Shown here: positions 53,523 through 62,548 of the stretch, one piece after another
Layout of the letters: every line of letters begins with the position of its first letter
Position numbering within the stretch: the stretch's first letter is position 1
Source of the DNA: Pirellulales bacterium
GTDB taxonomy: Bacteria; Planctomycetota; Planctomycetia; Pirellulales; Lacipirellulaceae
Direction: 5' to 3'
Length of the DNA: 64,000 bases
Assembly (NCBI GenBank): GCA_022841705.1
Contig: JALHQZ010000002.1
Coordinates: 620,001 to 684,000 of the forward strand
The notes under the pieces: generated by a model
Databases searched by the model: none
Told to the model about the DNA's origin: nothing
Seen by the model: the letters and a program-made list of their open reading frames with translations, nothing else
Made by a program: the position numbers and the translations under genes

Positions 53523-54434
53523 CTACCAGCCGGCAGAGGTAAGCAGTTCCGCATCACAATCGCGGGCCGAGGTGAAGAGCGTCATTCGGCGGTTGCCACG
53601 GCGCTGGCGGGCGTCGACCACGCGCAGGAACTTCAGCAGGCGGTCGTAGTACGCCTTGGTCGGCACGTCGAAATGCCCGCCGTGGGAGGTGTAAAACTGC
53701 TTGTGCGAACCGGGCGCCGCCCGGAACAACTGCCGGCCCAGCTTGTAGGGCACAACCTTGTCTTCCAAGTTGTGTGTTTGAAACAGCGGGCCGTGGTAAT
53801 CGGCGATGCGGGCGACCGAATCGTACTTCTCTCGCATGAACCAGCGTGCCGGGAGGCCTTTGAACCAGTAATCGCCCACGTCGGTCAGCTTGGTGAAGGT
53901 GTTTTCCAGCACCAGCGCCCGAGCCCCCCGTTCGGTGGCCACGGCGGTCGCCACACCGCCACCTAAGGAGCGGCCCATCACCACAATGTCTTCCGGCAAC
54001 TGTTCGGTGCGCTCGGCCAACCATTGCTGTGCGGCTAGGCCATCGGCGATGCAGCCCCGTTCCGTTGGCACGCCTTGGCTTTGCCCGTAACCGCGGTAAT
54101 CAAACACGAAGACGTTCGCGCTCAGCAGCGATTGCAGCCGCAGCACCAGGCCAACCATTTGGCCGACATGCTCGCTCTGCCCGTGGCAGTAAAGGATTGT
54201 ACGCTCCGCACCATCAAACGGGGCGTACCAGCCATGCAGCTGCACACCGCCGGAGGATTCGAACGTCACATCTTCCTGTTCGAGCCAACGCGGATTCCAA
54301 TCCCCCTTTTCCACGCGGGGGGTCGGATAAACCAAGTAGCGTTCGAGCAGTCTGAACACTGGGCAATTCTTTCGGCGAGGTTGCGGCCGGAGCTCGGTGG
54401 CGGGGTCCCTAAAAGTGAGCTTCGGGTAAGTCAA
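53523..54434 (-). CDS. Alpha/beta hydrolase, BEM46/ABHD-like, copy 1
   Basis: 303 residues. Strand order and catalytic triad are clear: ILYCHGQSEHV (oxyanion), Ser in VVMGRSLGGGVATA, Asp in HNLEDKVVPY, His in SHGGHFDVP. VFVFDYRGYGQS is the strand 4 motif. It is paralogous to the gene at 54706-55557. No signal peptide or anchor is clear in this copy. The C-terminus adds an RQRRGNRRM basic tail. Likely a carboxylesterase or lipase; substrate unknown. Confidence 0.85.
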   Translation of the reverse strand: MTYPKLTFRDPATELRPQPRRKNCPVFRLLERYLVYPTPRVEKGDWNPRWLEQEDVTFESSGGVQLHGWYAPFDGAERTILYCHGQSEHVGQMVGLVLRLQSLLSANVFVFDYRGYGQSQGVPTERGCIADGLAAQQWLAERTEQLPEDIVVMGRSLGGGVATAVATERGARALVLENTFTKLTDVGDYWFKGLPARWFMREKYDSVARIADYHGPLFQTHNLEDKVVPYKLGRQLFRAAPGSHKQFYTSHGGHFDVPTKAYYDRLLKFLRVVDARQRRGNRRMTLFTSARDCDAELLTSAGW

Positions 54435-54705
54435 ACTGTACCGGCTAGGGCGACCGGGTTAGATAGCGATCATGTCGGGGAACTGGGCAAAAGTCAACCC
54501 CTGGGACCACAAAAACATGCGGCCAGCCGCACATCTCTGGGCGGTTCCGCGACGAACTGCTTCTTTTACGACCGAAAGTGACAGTTGTTTCACCGAAATT
54601 GCTAGCATTGCGACAGGCGGCTGGGGGTCGAAACCCAAGCGGCAGTGAAATCCGACTCTACGACGACTTGGGCCGGCTGACGCGCCGACCCCCTGCCACC
54701 CGATA

Positions 54706-55557
54706 CTAAATGGCGTCCAGAAACGCCGCCACTTCCTGGTAATAACGTTCCGGTTGCGGGCTGTTGTGCAATCCGCCGCAGACAGTGAAGAACTTTTTGT
54801 TCGCCGATGGAATCGCGGTGAAGAGTTGTTCGGCGAACCGGAACGGGACCACTTCATCCGCGTCGCCGTGACTTTGAAACACCGGGCCGTTGAACTTGGC
54901 GATCCGGGCGAGTGAGTCGTAGCGGTTCCGCATAACCAGCCGCACGGGGAGCCACGGAAAGCGGGCGGCGCCAACGTCGACCATGCGGGAGAAAGTGCTT
55001 TCAAGCACCAGGGCTTTGGCGCCTTCCTCAGCGGCGATCGCCACCACGACCCCGCCCCCCAGCGAGCGGCCCCACAGCACGAGGTCCGATGTTTTGCACC
55101 CCGCACGTTCCGCAAGGAATCGGCTGGCAGCGCGGCCGTCGTTCACCAAACCCGCCTCGTTCGGTTTGCCAGCGCTGTGGCCGTACCCGCGATAATCGAA
55201 GATCAGCACGTTGGCCGCATAACGGTCGCGCAGGAACTCCATCAAGTCGACATTGTGCGAGATATCTTCGCCGTTGCCGTGGCAGTAGAGGATTGACCGC
55301 ATTGGCTCGGGGTGCGTGAAGTAGTACCCGTGAAGTTTGACGCCGTCGAGCGAAGCGAATTCAACTTCTTCACAACGGCCGTTGGCGCTCAACCAATCGC
55401 CTTCCGCAAGCGTTGGCGCCGGATAAACGAGTGCAGTTTCAAGCCACATAAGCACCAGCAGAACAACGAGGTACGCCAAGGCGACGCCGCGTACGATACG
55501 CCGCACGAAACGCTTTCCCAAGGACTGTCGTGGAGATTGATCGGTTGGCTCTGCCAA
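54706..55557 (-). CDS. Alpha/beta hydrolase, BEM46/ABHD-like, copy 2
   Basis: 283 residues with an N-terminal membrane anchor (VALAYLVVLLVLMWLETALVYP). SILYCHGNGEDISH, LIFDYRGYGHSAG, Ser in LVLWGRSLGGGVVVA, Asp in SHGDADEVVPF, and a His in CGGLHNSPQPERYY replace their counterparts in copy 1. It is 271 bp upstream of copy 1 on the same strand, a tandem duplication with different localisation. The gap shows no gene. Confidence 0.85.
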   Translation of the reverse strand: MAEPTDQSPRQSLGKRFVRRIVRGVALAYLVVLLVLMWLETALVYPAPTLAEGDWLSANGRCEEVEFASLDGVKLHGYYFTHPEPMRSILYCHGNGEDISHNVDLMEFLRDRYAANVLIFDYRGYGHSAGKPNEAGLVNDGRAASRFLAERAGCKTSDLVLWGRSLGGGVVVAIAAEEGAKALVLESTFSRMVDVGAARFPWLPVRLVMRNRYDSLARIAKFNGPVFQSHGDADEVVPFRFAEQLFTAIPSANKKFFTVCGGLHNSPQPERYYQEVAAFLDAI

Positions 55558-55590
55558 AGTTCGCCGCTCTAGTGGCTGGTGTCACGCTGC

Positions 55591-56331
55591 TCATTCGACC
55601 TTCACGGGCGGCAACTGCTTGAGCCGCAGATTTCGAAATTCCACTTTCATCGGCGGGCCCGTATGCACTTGCACCCCCAACAGGCCAGCGAAAGCTCGGT
55701 GGGCGGGATCATCATCCACCACCACACTCATTACGTGCCCGTTTACCAGATGGATCATGACATTACCCCGCACGATCAAATGCAACGCGTTAAACTCGTT
55801 CGCCTTGACGTGGGTCGCTAGCTCATCGATGTTTCCGACCGAACCGATGATGCGCGACACGCCATCCGCATCCACCCGACCCACATCGCCCCGCAGCGCC
55901 AGAAACGTGCGGCCCTTCTCTTCATAGTTTTGGCCCGTGTATTTGTTGGCGGCATCGATGTCGGCTTGGTACCCGCGGAGCGCAAACTTGGCGCCCTCAA
56001 TTTCTGCGCTGCGATAATTAACGCCACTGTTGCCGCCCGCTGAAATGCGATACTCGAGCCGCAACTCAAAATCTTCCGGCGCCCCGCCGCGCCAAATGAT
56101 AAAGCTGTTTTGCTTCAGGAGCGTTGCGGGGGTGATTTCACCCACCAAGCACCCCTCTTCCACCCGCCAATAGGTGGGATCTCCCTCCCAGCCGGCTAGC
56201 GATTGGCCATCAAAAATCGGCTCGAAGCCGGCATCGTCGGCCATGTCTCGCGTGGGGTAAACCTGCTGCCCGTAAGCTCGGAGTGTGCTTAACATCAGCA
56301 GCGCTAGCAGCATCAGCCGAAGAGGGGTCAT
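55591..56331 (-). CDS. Secreted DUF1080 protein
   Basis: 246 residues from ATG 56331. Signal peptide TPLRLMLLALLMLSTLRAYG. PIFDGQSLAGWEG, WRVEEGCLVGE, FELRLEYRISAGGNSGVNYRS and GLLGVQVHTGPPMKVEFRNLRLKQL are the DUF1080 landmarks (GNSG is the core). More similar to the classic planctomycete DUF1080 proteins than the copy at 23561. It may bind or hydrolyse glucan-type sugars outside the membrane. Confidence 0.88.
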   Translation of the reverse strand: MTPLRLMLLALLMLSTLRAYGQQVYPTRDMADDAGFEPIFDGQSLAGWEGDPTYWRVEEGCLVGEITPATLLKQNSFIIWRGGAPEDFELRLEYRISAGGNSGVNYRSAEIEGAKFALRGYQADIDAANKYTGQNYEEKGRTFLALRGDVGRVDADGVSRIIGSVGNIDELATHVKANEFNALHLIVRGNVMIHLVNGHVMSVVVDDDPAHRAFAGLLGVQVHTGPPMKVEFRNLRLKQLPPVKVE

Positions 56332-56373
56332 CAACTTGTTCCCAGGGTTGGAGAGGAGTGAAGCGGGCAGACC

Positions 56374-56997
56374 TTAACCGCCGCGTTGTTCGTACACCGC
56401 ATGGAGCAGCGCTTCGACATCTTTGTACTTCTTGCTGCGGCCCAAAGCATCGTCCAACAGCCGACGGGCGTCGGCGTCGCTGTGGCCGAGGGTCCGGAGG
56501 ATGTCAAAGACTTCGGTCACGAGGTCGCGTTCGACATCGGCGGCGATCGGCAGATCGCGGCCCACGAGGAGCGCAAACTTCGCCGCTTTCCTACGCAGTT
56601 TGGCGACCACCCGCTCGGCGGTCGCGGGGCCGATGCCGGGCAGCGTGCTGAGGCCTTTCACGTCTGACTCTTCGATCATCGTCGCCAACTCCGCCACCGG
56701 GCGAACCATCGCGCGGAGCGCTTTCTTCACGCCCACGCCATCGACTTGGCAGAACATCTCGAAAAACTCGCGCTCGATGGGGCTGATGAACCCCACCATC
56801 CGCGGCACCAGCTTGCCCTGCGTGGGGTTGCCGTCGAGGTACTCGAGTGTGTGGAGACTGGTCTCCTCGCCGACGCGGAGCTGCAAGTTCCGCCGCGCGA
56901 ACTCGGGAATCAACACCTCGTATTCAAACGGCCCCGCCGCAAGCGTGGCGATCTCCGCCGAAACGTTGGCAATGCGGCCGGTGAGTTTGGTAATCAT
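56374..56997 (-). CDS. ruvA: Holliday junction DNA helicase subunit RuvA
   Basis: 207 residues from ATG 56997 ([13 protein letters not shown]), with AGGAG directly upstream. N-terminal OB fold (EYEVLIP), tandem HhH motifs ([20 protein letters not shown] and [19 protein letters not shown]), and the C-terminal RuvB-interacting three-helix domain ([21 protein letters not shown]). It binds four-way junctions and recruits RuvB. It stands alone, 3 kb from ruvB. Confidence 0.94.
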   Translation of the reverse strand: MITKLTGRIANVSAEIATLAAGPFEYEVLIPEFARRNLQLRVGEETSLHTLEYLDGNPTQGKLVPRMVGFISPIEREFFEMFCQVDGVGVKKALRAMVRPVAELATMIEESDVKGLSTLPGIGPATAERVVAKLRRKAAKFALLVGRDLPIAADVERDLVTEVFDILRTLGHSDADARRLLDDALGRSKKYKDVEALLHAVYEQRGG

Positions 56998-57089
56998 ACT
57001 CCTCTCAATTTCTCGCCTGAGCACCCGGAGTCAGTTGGGGGAGGAGTCAACTTAAAATAGAATGGGCGCAGCGGGAAGTGCGGGGTTCC

Positions 57090-57109
57090 CCCCCGACTGA
57101 CGCTGGGGG
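57090..57109. repeat. Short CCCCC/GGGGG hairpin upstream of ruvA
   Basis: CCCCCGACTGACGCTGGGGG; related to 49107-49125. Confidence 0.45.
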
Positions 57110-57133
57110 CTGATGACGCGCTCCAGGGCACGG

Positions 57134-58447
57134 CTACTCATGCCGCAGCGCCACAATCGGATCCAGCTTCGCCGCGCGCATCGCCGGGTACACGCCGAAC
57201 ACCACGCCCACCACCACCGCAATGCCGAGGGCCACGGGGATCGACCACGGGACGATGATCGGCGTGACGTTGCGGATGAGTTCCGGCAGAGCGTTTTGCA
57301 TCTCGGGGAAGCGGGCGGTGAAGGCGGCGCGGAGGAGGGAGACGGCGGCCGGGCATAAGAGGCCGATGCCGACGCCGAGGATGCCGCCGGCGATTGAGAG
57401 GACTGTGCTTTCCATCAGGAACTGCTCGACGATGTCCCGCCGCTTCGCGCCGAGCGCGCGGCGGATGCCGATCTCGCGGGTCCGCTCCGTCACCGTGGCG
57501 AGCATGATGTTCATGATGCCGATGCCGCCGACCACTAGCGAGATCGCCGCAATTAGGCCGAGAAAAATAATGAAGAGGAGCCGCGTGGTGTTCGCTTGCT
57601 CCAAGAGTTCCATCGGCACGGTGATGCGGTAGTCGCTCAGCGTATGGTTGCGGGCGATCGAATCGCGCACCACATCGGCGGTCGGCAGCACGTCGGCCGT
57701 GTCGGCAACGGTGAGCGTGATTTGGTTCAGCTCAATGATGTCGCGCTGAAACTGCCCTGGCTTGGTGATGACGTACATATCCCCTACGCGCCGCCAGAGC
57801 GTGCGGATGGGGATGTAGACATCGCGATTGTAATCCTCGGCGGCGAACGAGCCGCCGACACCGGCACTCGGCGCCCGGTCGCGCATGAAACCAATCACGT
57901 CGTACCATTCATCGCCGATGAGAATCTTCTCACCCACAGGATCGCCCACCGGAAATAGTTTGGCGGCTGTCTCGGCGCCCAGCACGCAGTAGTTGCGTTC
58001 CTCGCGCATGTCGCCATCGGAAAAGAATCGCCCGCCAGCGAGTTTTAGTCGCATCGACTCGGCGTAATCTGGCGTGCAGCCGACAAGTCGGCCTTCGAGC
58101 TTGCGGGTGCGGTAGCGGAACTCCTCGGGAATTTCCCGAATCGGCAGCACGCGCTCTAGCGTGGGGACGGTCGAGGAGAGGAGTAAAAAATCTTTGCGGG
58201 TGAGGCCGTAGATTTCGCCCTCAAACTCATCGCTTGCCGGCTTCACGGTGCGGACGATGATGTTACGGGCGCCAAGGCTAGCGATTTGCTCCTGCGACGC
58301 CCGGCTGATTCCCTCGCCAATCGCTAGCAGCCACACGACGCTCGCGACGCCGATGAGGATGCCGAGTACCGTGAGCGTTGTGCGCAGCGGATGCAAGAGC
58401 AGACTGCGAAATGCGAGGAGCAGCGTGCGAGAGAGTCGGGGGATCAT
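57134..58447 (-). CDS. MacB-like ABC transporter permease (FtsX domain)
   Basis: 437 residues. One N-terminal helix (LRTTLTVLGILIGVASVVWLLA), a large periplasmic MacB core (GARNIIVRTVKPAS ... GGRFFSDGDM), and three C-terminal helices (FIIFLGLIAAISLVVGGIGIMNIML, SVLSIAGGILGVGIGLLC, and the last PWSIPVALGIAVVVGVVFGVYPA). GIMNIMLATVTERTREIGIRRALGA is the coupling helix motif. It works with the ATPase that overlaps its start. The substrate (macrolide, lipoprotein or peptide) is unknown; no MFP gene is visible. Confidence 0.92.
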   Translation of the reverse strand: MIPRLSRTLLLAFRSLLLHPLRTTLTVLGILIGVASVVWLLAIGEGISRASQEQIASLGARNIIVRTVKPASDEFEGEIYGLTRKDFLLLSSTVPTLERVLPIREIPEEFRYRTRKLEGRLVGCTPDYAESMRLKLAGGRFFSDGDMREERNYCVLGAETAAKLFPVGDPVGEKILIGDEWYDVIGFMRDRAPSAGVGGSFAAEDYNRDVYIPIRTLWRRVGDMYVITKPGQFQRDIIELNQITLTVADTADVLPTADVVRDSIARNHTLSDYRITVPMELLEQANTTRLLFIIFLGLIAAISLVVGGIGIMNIMLATVTERTREIGIRRALGAKRRDIVEQFLMESTVLSIAGGILGVGIGLLCPAAVSLLRAAFTARFPEMQNALPELIRNVTPIIVPWSIPVALGIAVVVGVVFGVYPAMRAAKLDPIVALRHE

Positions 58448-59145
58448 CGTGGCGCCCCCGGCGTGCGAAGCTCATCCGATTGCACCAGCCCATCGCGCAA
58501 CAGAATGGTCCGCTTGGTGAGGGCCGCCACTTCGGGCTCGTGAGTGACCAGCACAATCGTGCGGCCTTCATCGTTCAGCTCTTTCAGCAGCTGCAAGATT
58601 TCCAGAGTGGTCGCCGAGTCGAGGTTCCCTGTTGGTTCATCGGCCAGCATGAAGCGGGGATCGTTCACCAAACTGCGCGCGATGGCAACGCGCTGTTGCT
58701 GTCCCCCCGAAAGTTGCGCGGGCCGATGATCGAGCCGATCGCCCAAGCCCACGCGCTTGGCGAGCGAATGACAGCGCGCTCGTGAATCCCGATTCAGCCG
58801 GCCACTGTAGTAGAGCGGCAGTTCGATGTTCTCCACCACGGTCAGCGCCGAAAGCAGATTGAACGATTGAAACACAAACCCCAACCGCGTGGCGCGCACT
58901 TCGGCGAGCTGGTCATCACTCATCTCGGCGACATTCTCGCCCCCGAGAAAGTATTCCCCCGCCGTGGGACGATCCAAACAGCCGAGCAGGTTGAGCAGCG
59001 TGCTCTTACCGGAGCCGGAGGGCCCCATGATCGAGACAAAATCCCCCTGCGGCACTTCGAACGAGACGCCGCGTAGCGCAGCCACCACCCCACCGGCCAG
59101 CGGGTAGAGTTTTTCGAGGTTCCTGATTTGGACGGCGGAGGTCAT
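58444..59145 (-). CDS. MacB/LolD-like ABC transporter ATP-binding protein
   Basis: 233 residues from ATG 59145 ([14 protein letters not shown]). Walker [14 protein letters not shown]-loop [20 protein letters not shown], signature [15 protein letters not shown], Walker [14 protein letters not shown] and H-loop [10 protein letters not shown]. The TGA overlaps the permease ATG by 4 bp, so the two genes are translationally coupled. It powers mechanotransmission-type export in the MacB fold. Confidence 0.94.
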   Translation of the reverse strand: MTSAVQIRNLEKLYPLAGGVVAALRGVSFEVPQGDFVSIMGPSGSGKSTLLNLLGCLDRPTAGEYFLGGENVAEMSDDQLAEVRATRLGFVFQSFNLLSALTVVENIELPLYYSGRLNRDSRARCHSLAKRVGLGDRLDHRPAQLSGGQQQRVAIARSLVNDPRFMLADEPTGNLDSATTLEILQLLKELNDEGRTIVLVTHEPEVAALTKRTILLRDGLVQSDELRTPGAPR

Positions 59146-59244
59146 AGCGCGGGACGAATGGAACCGCCAAGGACGCAAAGAGCACCAAGTGGCTTCATTA
59201 TACCTGCTTCGCGCACTTAGCGTCCTTGGCGGTAGACCTTATTT

Positions 59245-60336
59245 TTACAACGCCGCAATGACCATTTGGGCGATTTCTTTGGTGCCGTACCCCGACCGGT
59301 CCAGATTCTTCCCGGCGAACTTTGGCGTCACCTTCTTCACCGCCGCGCCGATTTGCTCGCCGCATTTTACGGCCGCGGGGACGTGCTTGATGCGGCCCGT
59401 CTCGCGCAACAGGAGCCCCAACGAATCTATCGCGGCGATCGGGTTGGCGATGTTCTGCCCCGCGATATCCGGCGCTGAACCATGCACCGGCTCGAACATC
59501 GAAGGCGCCACGCCATCGGGATTGAGGTTGCCGCTCGACGCGATGCCCATTCCGCCGGCGATGGCGGCGCCGAGATCGGTGATGATGTCGCCAAACATGT
59601 TCGGCACCACAATCACATCGTACACCTCCGGCTTCGCAACCATATACATGCAGCACGCATCGACGTGATGGTAGCCAGTCGCCACGTCCGGATACTCCTT
59701 CGCCACCGCTTGAAAGGTGCGATGCCAAGTATCACCAGCGAAGGTGAGTACGTTGGTTTTGTGGACGAGCGTGAGATGCTTTCGCTTGCGCGTGCGGGCC
59801 AGCTCGAAAGCGTAGCGGATACAGCGCTCGGCGCCGAACCGCGTGGCGACCATCGTTTGGTTACTCACTTCCTGCGGCGTGTCTTTGCGCACGATGCCGC
59901 CGAGCCCGCAGTAGAGGTCCTCGGTATTTTCGCGCACGCAGATGAAATCGATGTGCTCGCTGGTCTTGCCTTTGAGTGGCGTGTCGATCCCCGGGTAGAG
60001 CGTTACCGGCCGGAGGTTCACGTACTGGTCGAGTTCGAACCGCAGCCGCAGCAGGATGCCTTTTTCAATCACCCCGCCGGCGAGCCGGGGATCGTTCGGC
60101 TGGCCGCCGACGGCGCCCAGAAAAATTGCATCGAACTTGCGGAGTTCGGCGATGTCGGCGTCATCAAGCACATGCCCCGTTTCGATGAAGTGCGTCGCGG
60201 AAAAGGGGAAATCTTGCCGCTCCACGGCCAACTGGCAGCCGGGCGCCGCGGCGTCCAGCACTTCAAGGGCAGCATTAACCACCTCTGGCCCGATCCCATC
60301 GCCCCCAATCACCGCCACTTTCAACGAACTCGCCAT
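59245..60336 (-). CDS. Isopropylmalate/isocitrate dehydrogenase-family enzyme
   Basis: 363 residues from ATG 60336 (MASSLKVAVIGGDGIGPEVV), where the fold begins; GGAGG lies 15 nt upstream and the longer frame adds no conserved residues. RLRFELDQYVNLRPVTLYPG, the substrate-recognition stretch CVRENTEDLYCGLGG, catalytic Tyr/Lys region, NMFGDIITDLGAAIAGGMG and GSAPDIAGQNIANPIAAI. The VRENTEDLY type lies between LeuB, HICDH and tartrate dehydrogenase, so the substrate is left open. It is alone, with no leucine genes nearby. Confidence 0.85.
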   Translation of the reverse strand: MASSLKVAVIGGDGIGPEVVNAALEVLDAAAPGCQLAVERQDFPFSATHFIETGHVLDDADIAELRKFDAIFLGAVGGQPNDPRLAGGVIEKGILLRLRFELDQYVNLRPVTLYPGIDTPLKGKTSEHIDFICVRENTEDLYCGLGGIVRKDTPQEVSNQTMVATRFGAERCIRYAFELARTRKRKHLTLVHKTNVLTFAGDTWHRTFQAVAKEYPDVATGYHHVDACCMYMVAKPEVYDVIVVPNMFGDIITDLGAAIAGGMGIASSGNLNPDGVAPSMFEPVHGSAPDIAGQNIANPIAAIDSLGLLLRETGRIKHVPAAVKCGEQIGAAVKKVTPKFAGKNLDRSGYGTKEIAQMVIAAL

Positions 60337-60615
60337 CTCGCTCGTCCCTCCGCTAAAGTCCCGCTCGTGATAAACAGTTTCCGCCACCTGAAGGCTTAAA
60401 GGCGATTCTAGCTTGAACGCCCTCTTCCCGGTAAGCGGGCAGATATTTGCGATAGAGGGCCCGGCCAATGTTGACGCTGGCTTTTCCCGCAGCGTACACT
60501 AACGATTGCGGAAGATGGTGCAGTAGATTTCCGTCCAGCAGAAATCTGATCTATAGCGGGCAAGCCACGAAAGGCTTGTGGCAACTTTTCACAGTGCGGG
60601 GGAGGAGCGTGTCCC

Positions 60616-61197
60616 ATGTCGGCTAGTAAGACAGTGATCGGAGCGGCGGTAGGCGCGGTGGTAGGGGTGATCGCCCATGTGGTGCTGGAAGGTTACGTGA
60701 TGAAGAGTGGCGAGGCCCCCTGGATGGCGGTGGTCATTGGCCTGCTCACGGGGCTTGGCGTCCGGAAGTTCGATCCGACTGTCGTCAACACGGTAAGTTA
60801 TCTGCGCGGCGCCTTGTCGGCGCTCATCGCGCTCGCCGGAATCGTCGGCGGGATGCAAGTGGTCGCCAAAGCGGTGCAGGCGCGCAACGCCTCGGCCATG
60901 GTTTCCGCCCCGAAAGCTCCTGCTCAGCCCGCCGCCGAAGCAGCCGCCGAAGCAGAAGGAGACGCTCCAGCCGCCGAAGAAGCGCCGGTCGAAGTGGCCC
61001 CCGTTAGAGACATTCCACTCAATTTGCCAGCCGCAGGCCGAATGAAGCCGCGCAAAGATTTTTCGCCGATTCAATTCGCGATGATCGCGGTCGGCGCGTT
61101 CTTGGCTTACGAGCTGGCGCGCGGATCGAGCAAGGTGGCAGTCGCCGACGAGGCGGCGCCAGTTGAACCGAACCCGAGCTTGCCGCCGGTTGACTAG
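60616..61197 (+). CDS. Membrane protein with three helices and Ala/Glu-rich loop
   Basis: 193 residues; GGGGGAGGAG about 8-16 nt upstream. Helices ~5-27 (TVIGAAVGAVVGVIAHVVL), 38-52 (AVVIGLLTGLGV), 63-82 (RGALSALIALAGIVGGM) and one near the C-terminus (FAMIAVGAFLAYELA). A low-complexity Ala/Pro/Glu loop lies between helices 3 and 4. No family is recognised; the glycine-zipper look of the first helix recalls small pore or scaffold proteins. Function unknown. Confidence 0.6.
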   Translation: MSASKTVIGAAVGAVVGVIAHVVLEGYVMKSGEAPWMAVVIGLLTGLGVRKFDPTVVNTVSYLRGALSALIALAGIVGGMQVVAKAVQARNASAMVSAPKAPAQPAAEAAAEAEGDAPAAEEAPVEVAPVRDIPLNLPAAGRMKPRKDFSPIQFAMIAVGAFLAYELARGSSKVAVADEAAPVEPNPSLPPVD

Positions 61198-61269
61198 GTT
61201 GGTCGGCGCTGGGCCGAATAACATTCGGCCCATTGGGAATCGGGCTATTTACGAATCGGGAGCGTCACG

Positions 61270-62208
61270 GTGGACATCGCCGAAGTTTGCGCGATTCTGG
61301 ATCTCAGCTTGGAACAAGCGCTTGCGCAGGTGAAAGCGAACTTCGATGTCGAAGCGATTCTCGCGCGACGAATTTCGCCGAGCGATGTCGTCGATTACTA
61401 CGACCAATGCGATGGCGGCTATCGCCGGTTCCATTCCGCGGAGGGAGCACTGCATCTCGCGCTCAACACCGCAGGGGGCGCCACGACCTCCAGCTTCGCC
61501 GAGCAGGGGGAGTTCTTTCTGCGGCATTTCGATGCGTGCGATGGCCGGCACGCGATCGAGTTTGGCAGTGGCGCCGGTTACAACCTGCGCTGGCTGGCGA
61601 AACGTCGGCCCGAATGCACGTTTCTGGGTGTCGATCTGTGCGAGGACCACGTGCGGGACGCGATTCGTGACAGCGAAGGGCTCGAGAACTTGCAGTTCGC
61701 GGTCGCAAATTACGAGCATTTGATGTACGGCGATGCTTCCGTTTGCGGCGTGCTGGCCGTCGAAACGCTGTGCCAAACAGCCGATGTCCATCAGGCCCTG
61801 CACGAAGCACGTCGACTTTTGCGACCTGGCGGACGATTGGTGGTGATTGACTGCTTTCGGTTACAGCCGCTCGAAATCTTCGCGCCCGAGTTGCAGCAAG
61901 CGGCGCAACTGGTGGAGAAGACCACGGCGGTCAATGCGTTCAGTCTGCTCGATGAGTTCCGCGGCGCCATTTCGGCCGATGGCTTTCAGGAACTCGAGTG
62001 CGTCGACCTCTCCGCCGCCACGCGCAGCGACTTGGCGCGGCTTTACAAGCTGGCGCGGATGTACTTCAAAAGCCCGTCGATCGTGCGGTCCGCCGGTCGC
62101 GCGCTGAAGCCCAAGCTGATCGAAAACGCCATCGCGGGACTCTTAATGCCCTTCACGGTCGGCTATCGCGCTCACGGCTACTACGCTCTGGCGTTTGAAA
62201 GGATGTAG
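61270..62208 (+). CDS. SAM-dependent class I methyltransferase
   Basis: 312 residues from GTG 61270 with GGGAG 8 nt upstream. An N-terminal helical lead (VDIAEVCAILDLSLEQALAQ), then motif I IEFGSGAGYNLRWLA, LGVDLCEDHV, the post-I acidic strand and VLAVETLCQTADVHQALHEARRLLRPGGRLVVID, typical of small-molecule methyltransferases. The C-terminal helices probably bind the substrate. It lies 7 bp before the Rieske gene, so the two are likely co-transcribed, perhaps in quinone or aromatic-compound modification (inference). Confidence 0.88.
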   Translation: MDIAEVCAILDLSLEQALAQVKANFDVEAILARRISPSDVVDYYDQCDGGYRRFHSAEGALHLALNTAGGATTSSFAEQGEFFLRHFDACDGRHAIEFGSGAGYNLRWLAKRRPECTFLGVDLCEDHVRDAIRDSEGLENLQFAVANYEHLMYGDASVCGVLAVETLCQTADVHQALHEARRLLRPGGRLVVIDCFRLQPLEIFAPELQQAAQLVEKTTAVNAFSLLDEFRGAISADGFQELECVDLSAATRSDLARLYKLARMYFKSPSIVRSAGRALKPKLIENAIAGLLMPFTVGYRAHGYYALAFERM

Positions 62209-62215
62209 CCGCGCG

Positions 62216-62548
62216 ATGGGGGAGTTTATCACCGTTGCAAAAGTCGGCGACGTGCCCGAAGGCGAAGGTCGCACCGTGCTGATGGGCAAGCGGCCCGTGG
62301 CTCTCTTTCTGCGGAACGGCCAGTACCATGCGATCGACGATATGTGCCCACACCAGGGCGCTTCGCTCGGCGCAGGGTATCTTGATGAAGAGGGCGCCGT
62401 CACCTGTCCCTGGCATGCGTGGCGGTTCAATATTTTGAATGGCAAGTGGTGTGACAACCCTCGATTGGGTGTCGATGTCTTCGAAGTCCGCATCGTCGGC
62501 GACGAAATCCAAATTCGCCCCCAGCTGGGGCCCACGCCTGCGTCTTAG
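62216..62548 (+). CDS. Rieske-type [2Fe-2S] ferredoxin
   Basis: 110 residues from ATG 62216 (MGEFITVAKVGDVPEG). Cluster ligands in MCPHQGASL (CxH) and CPWHAWRFN (CxxH), 21 residues apart as in small BphF/NirD-type Rieske proteins. It carries electrons for a partner oxygenase or reductase, which is not adjacent. The overlap-spaced methyltransferase gene may be its partner. Its stop is 4 bp before the end of the convergent gene. Confidence 0.92.
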   Translation: MGEFITVAKVGDVPEGEGRTVLMGKRPVALFLRNGQYHAIDDMCPHQGASLGAGYLDEEGAVTCPWHAWRFNILNGKWCDNPRLGVDVFEVRIVGDEIQIRPQLGPTPAS

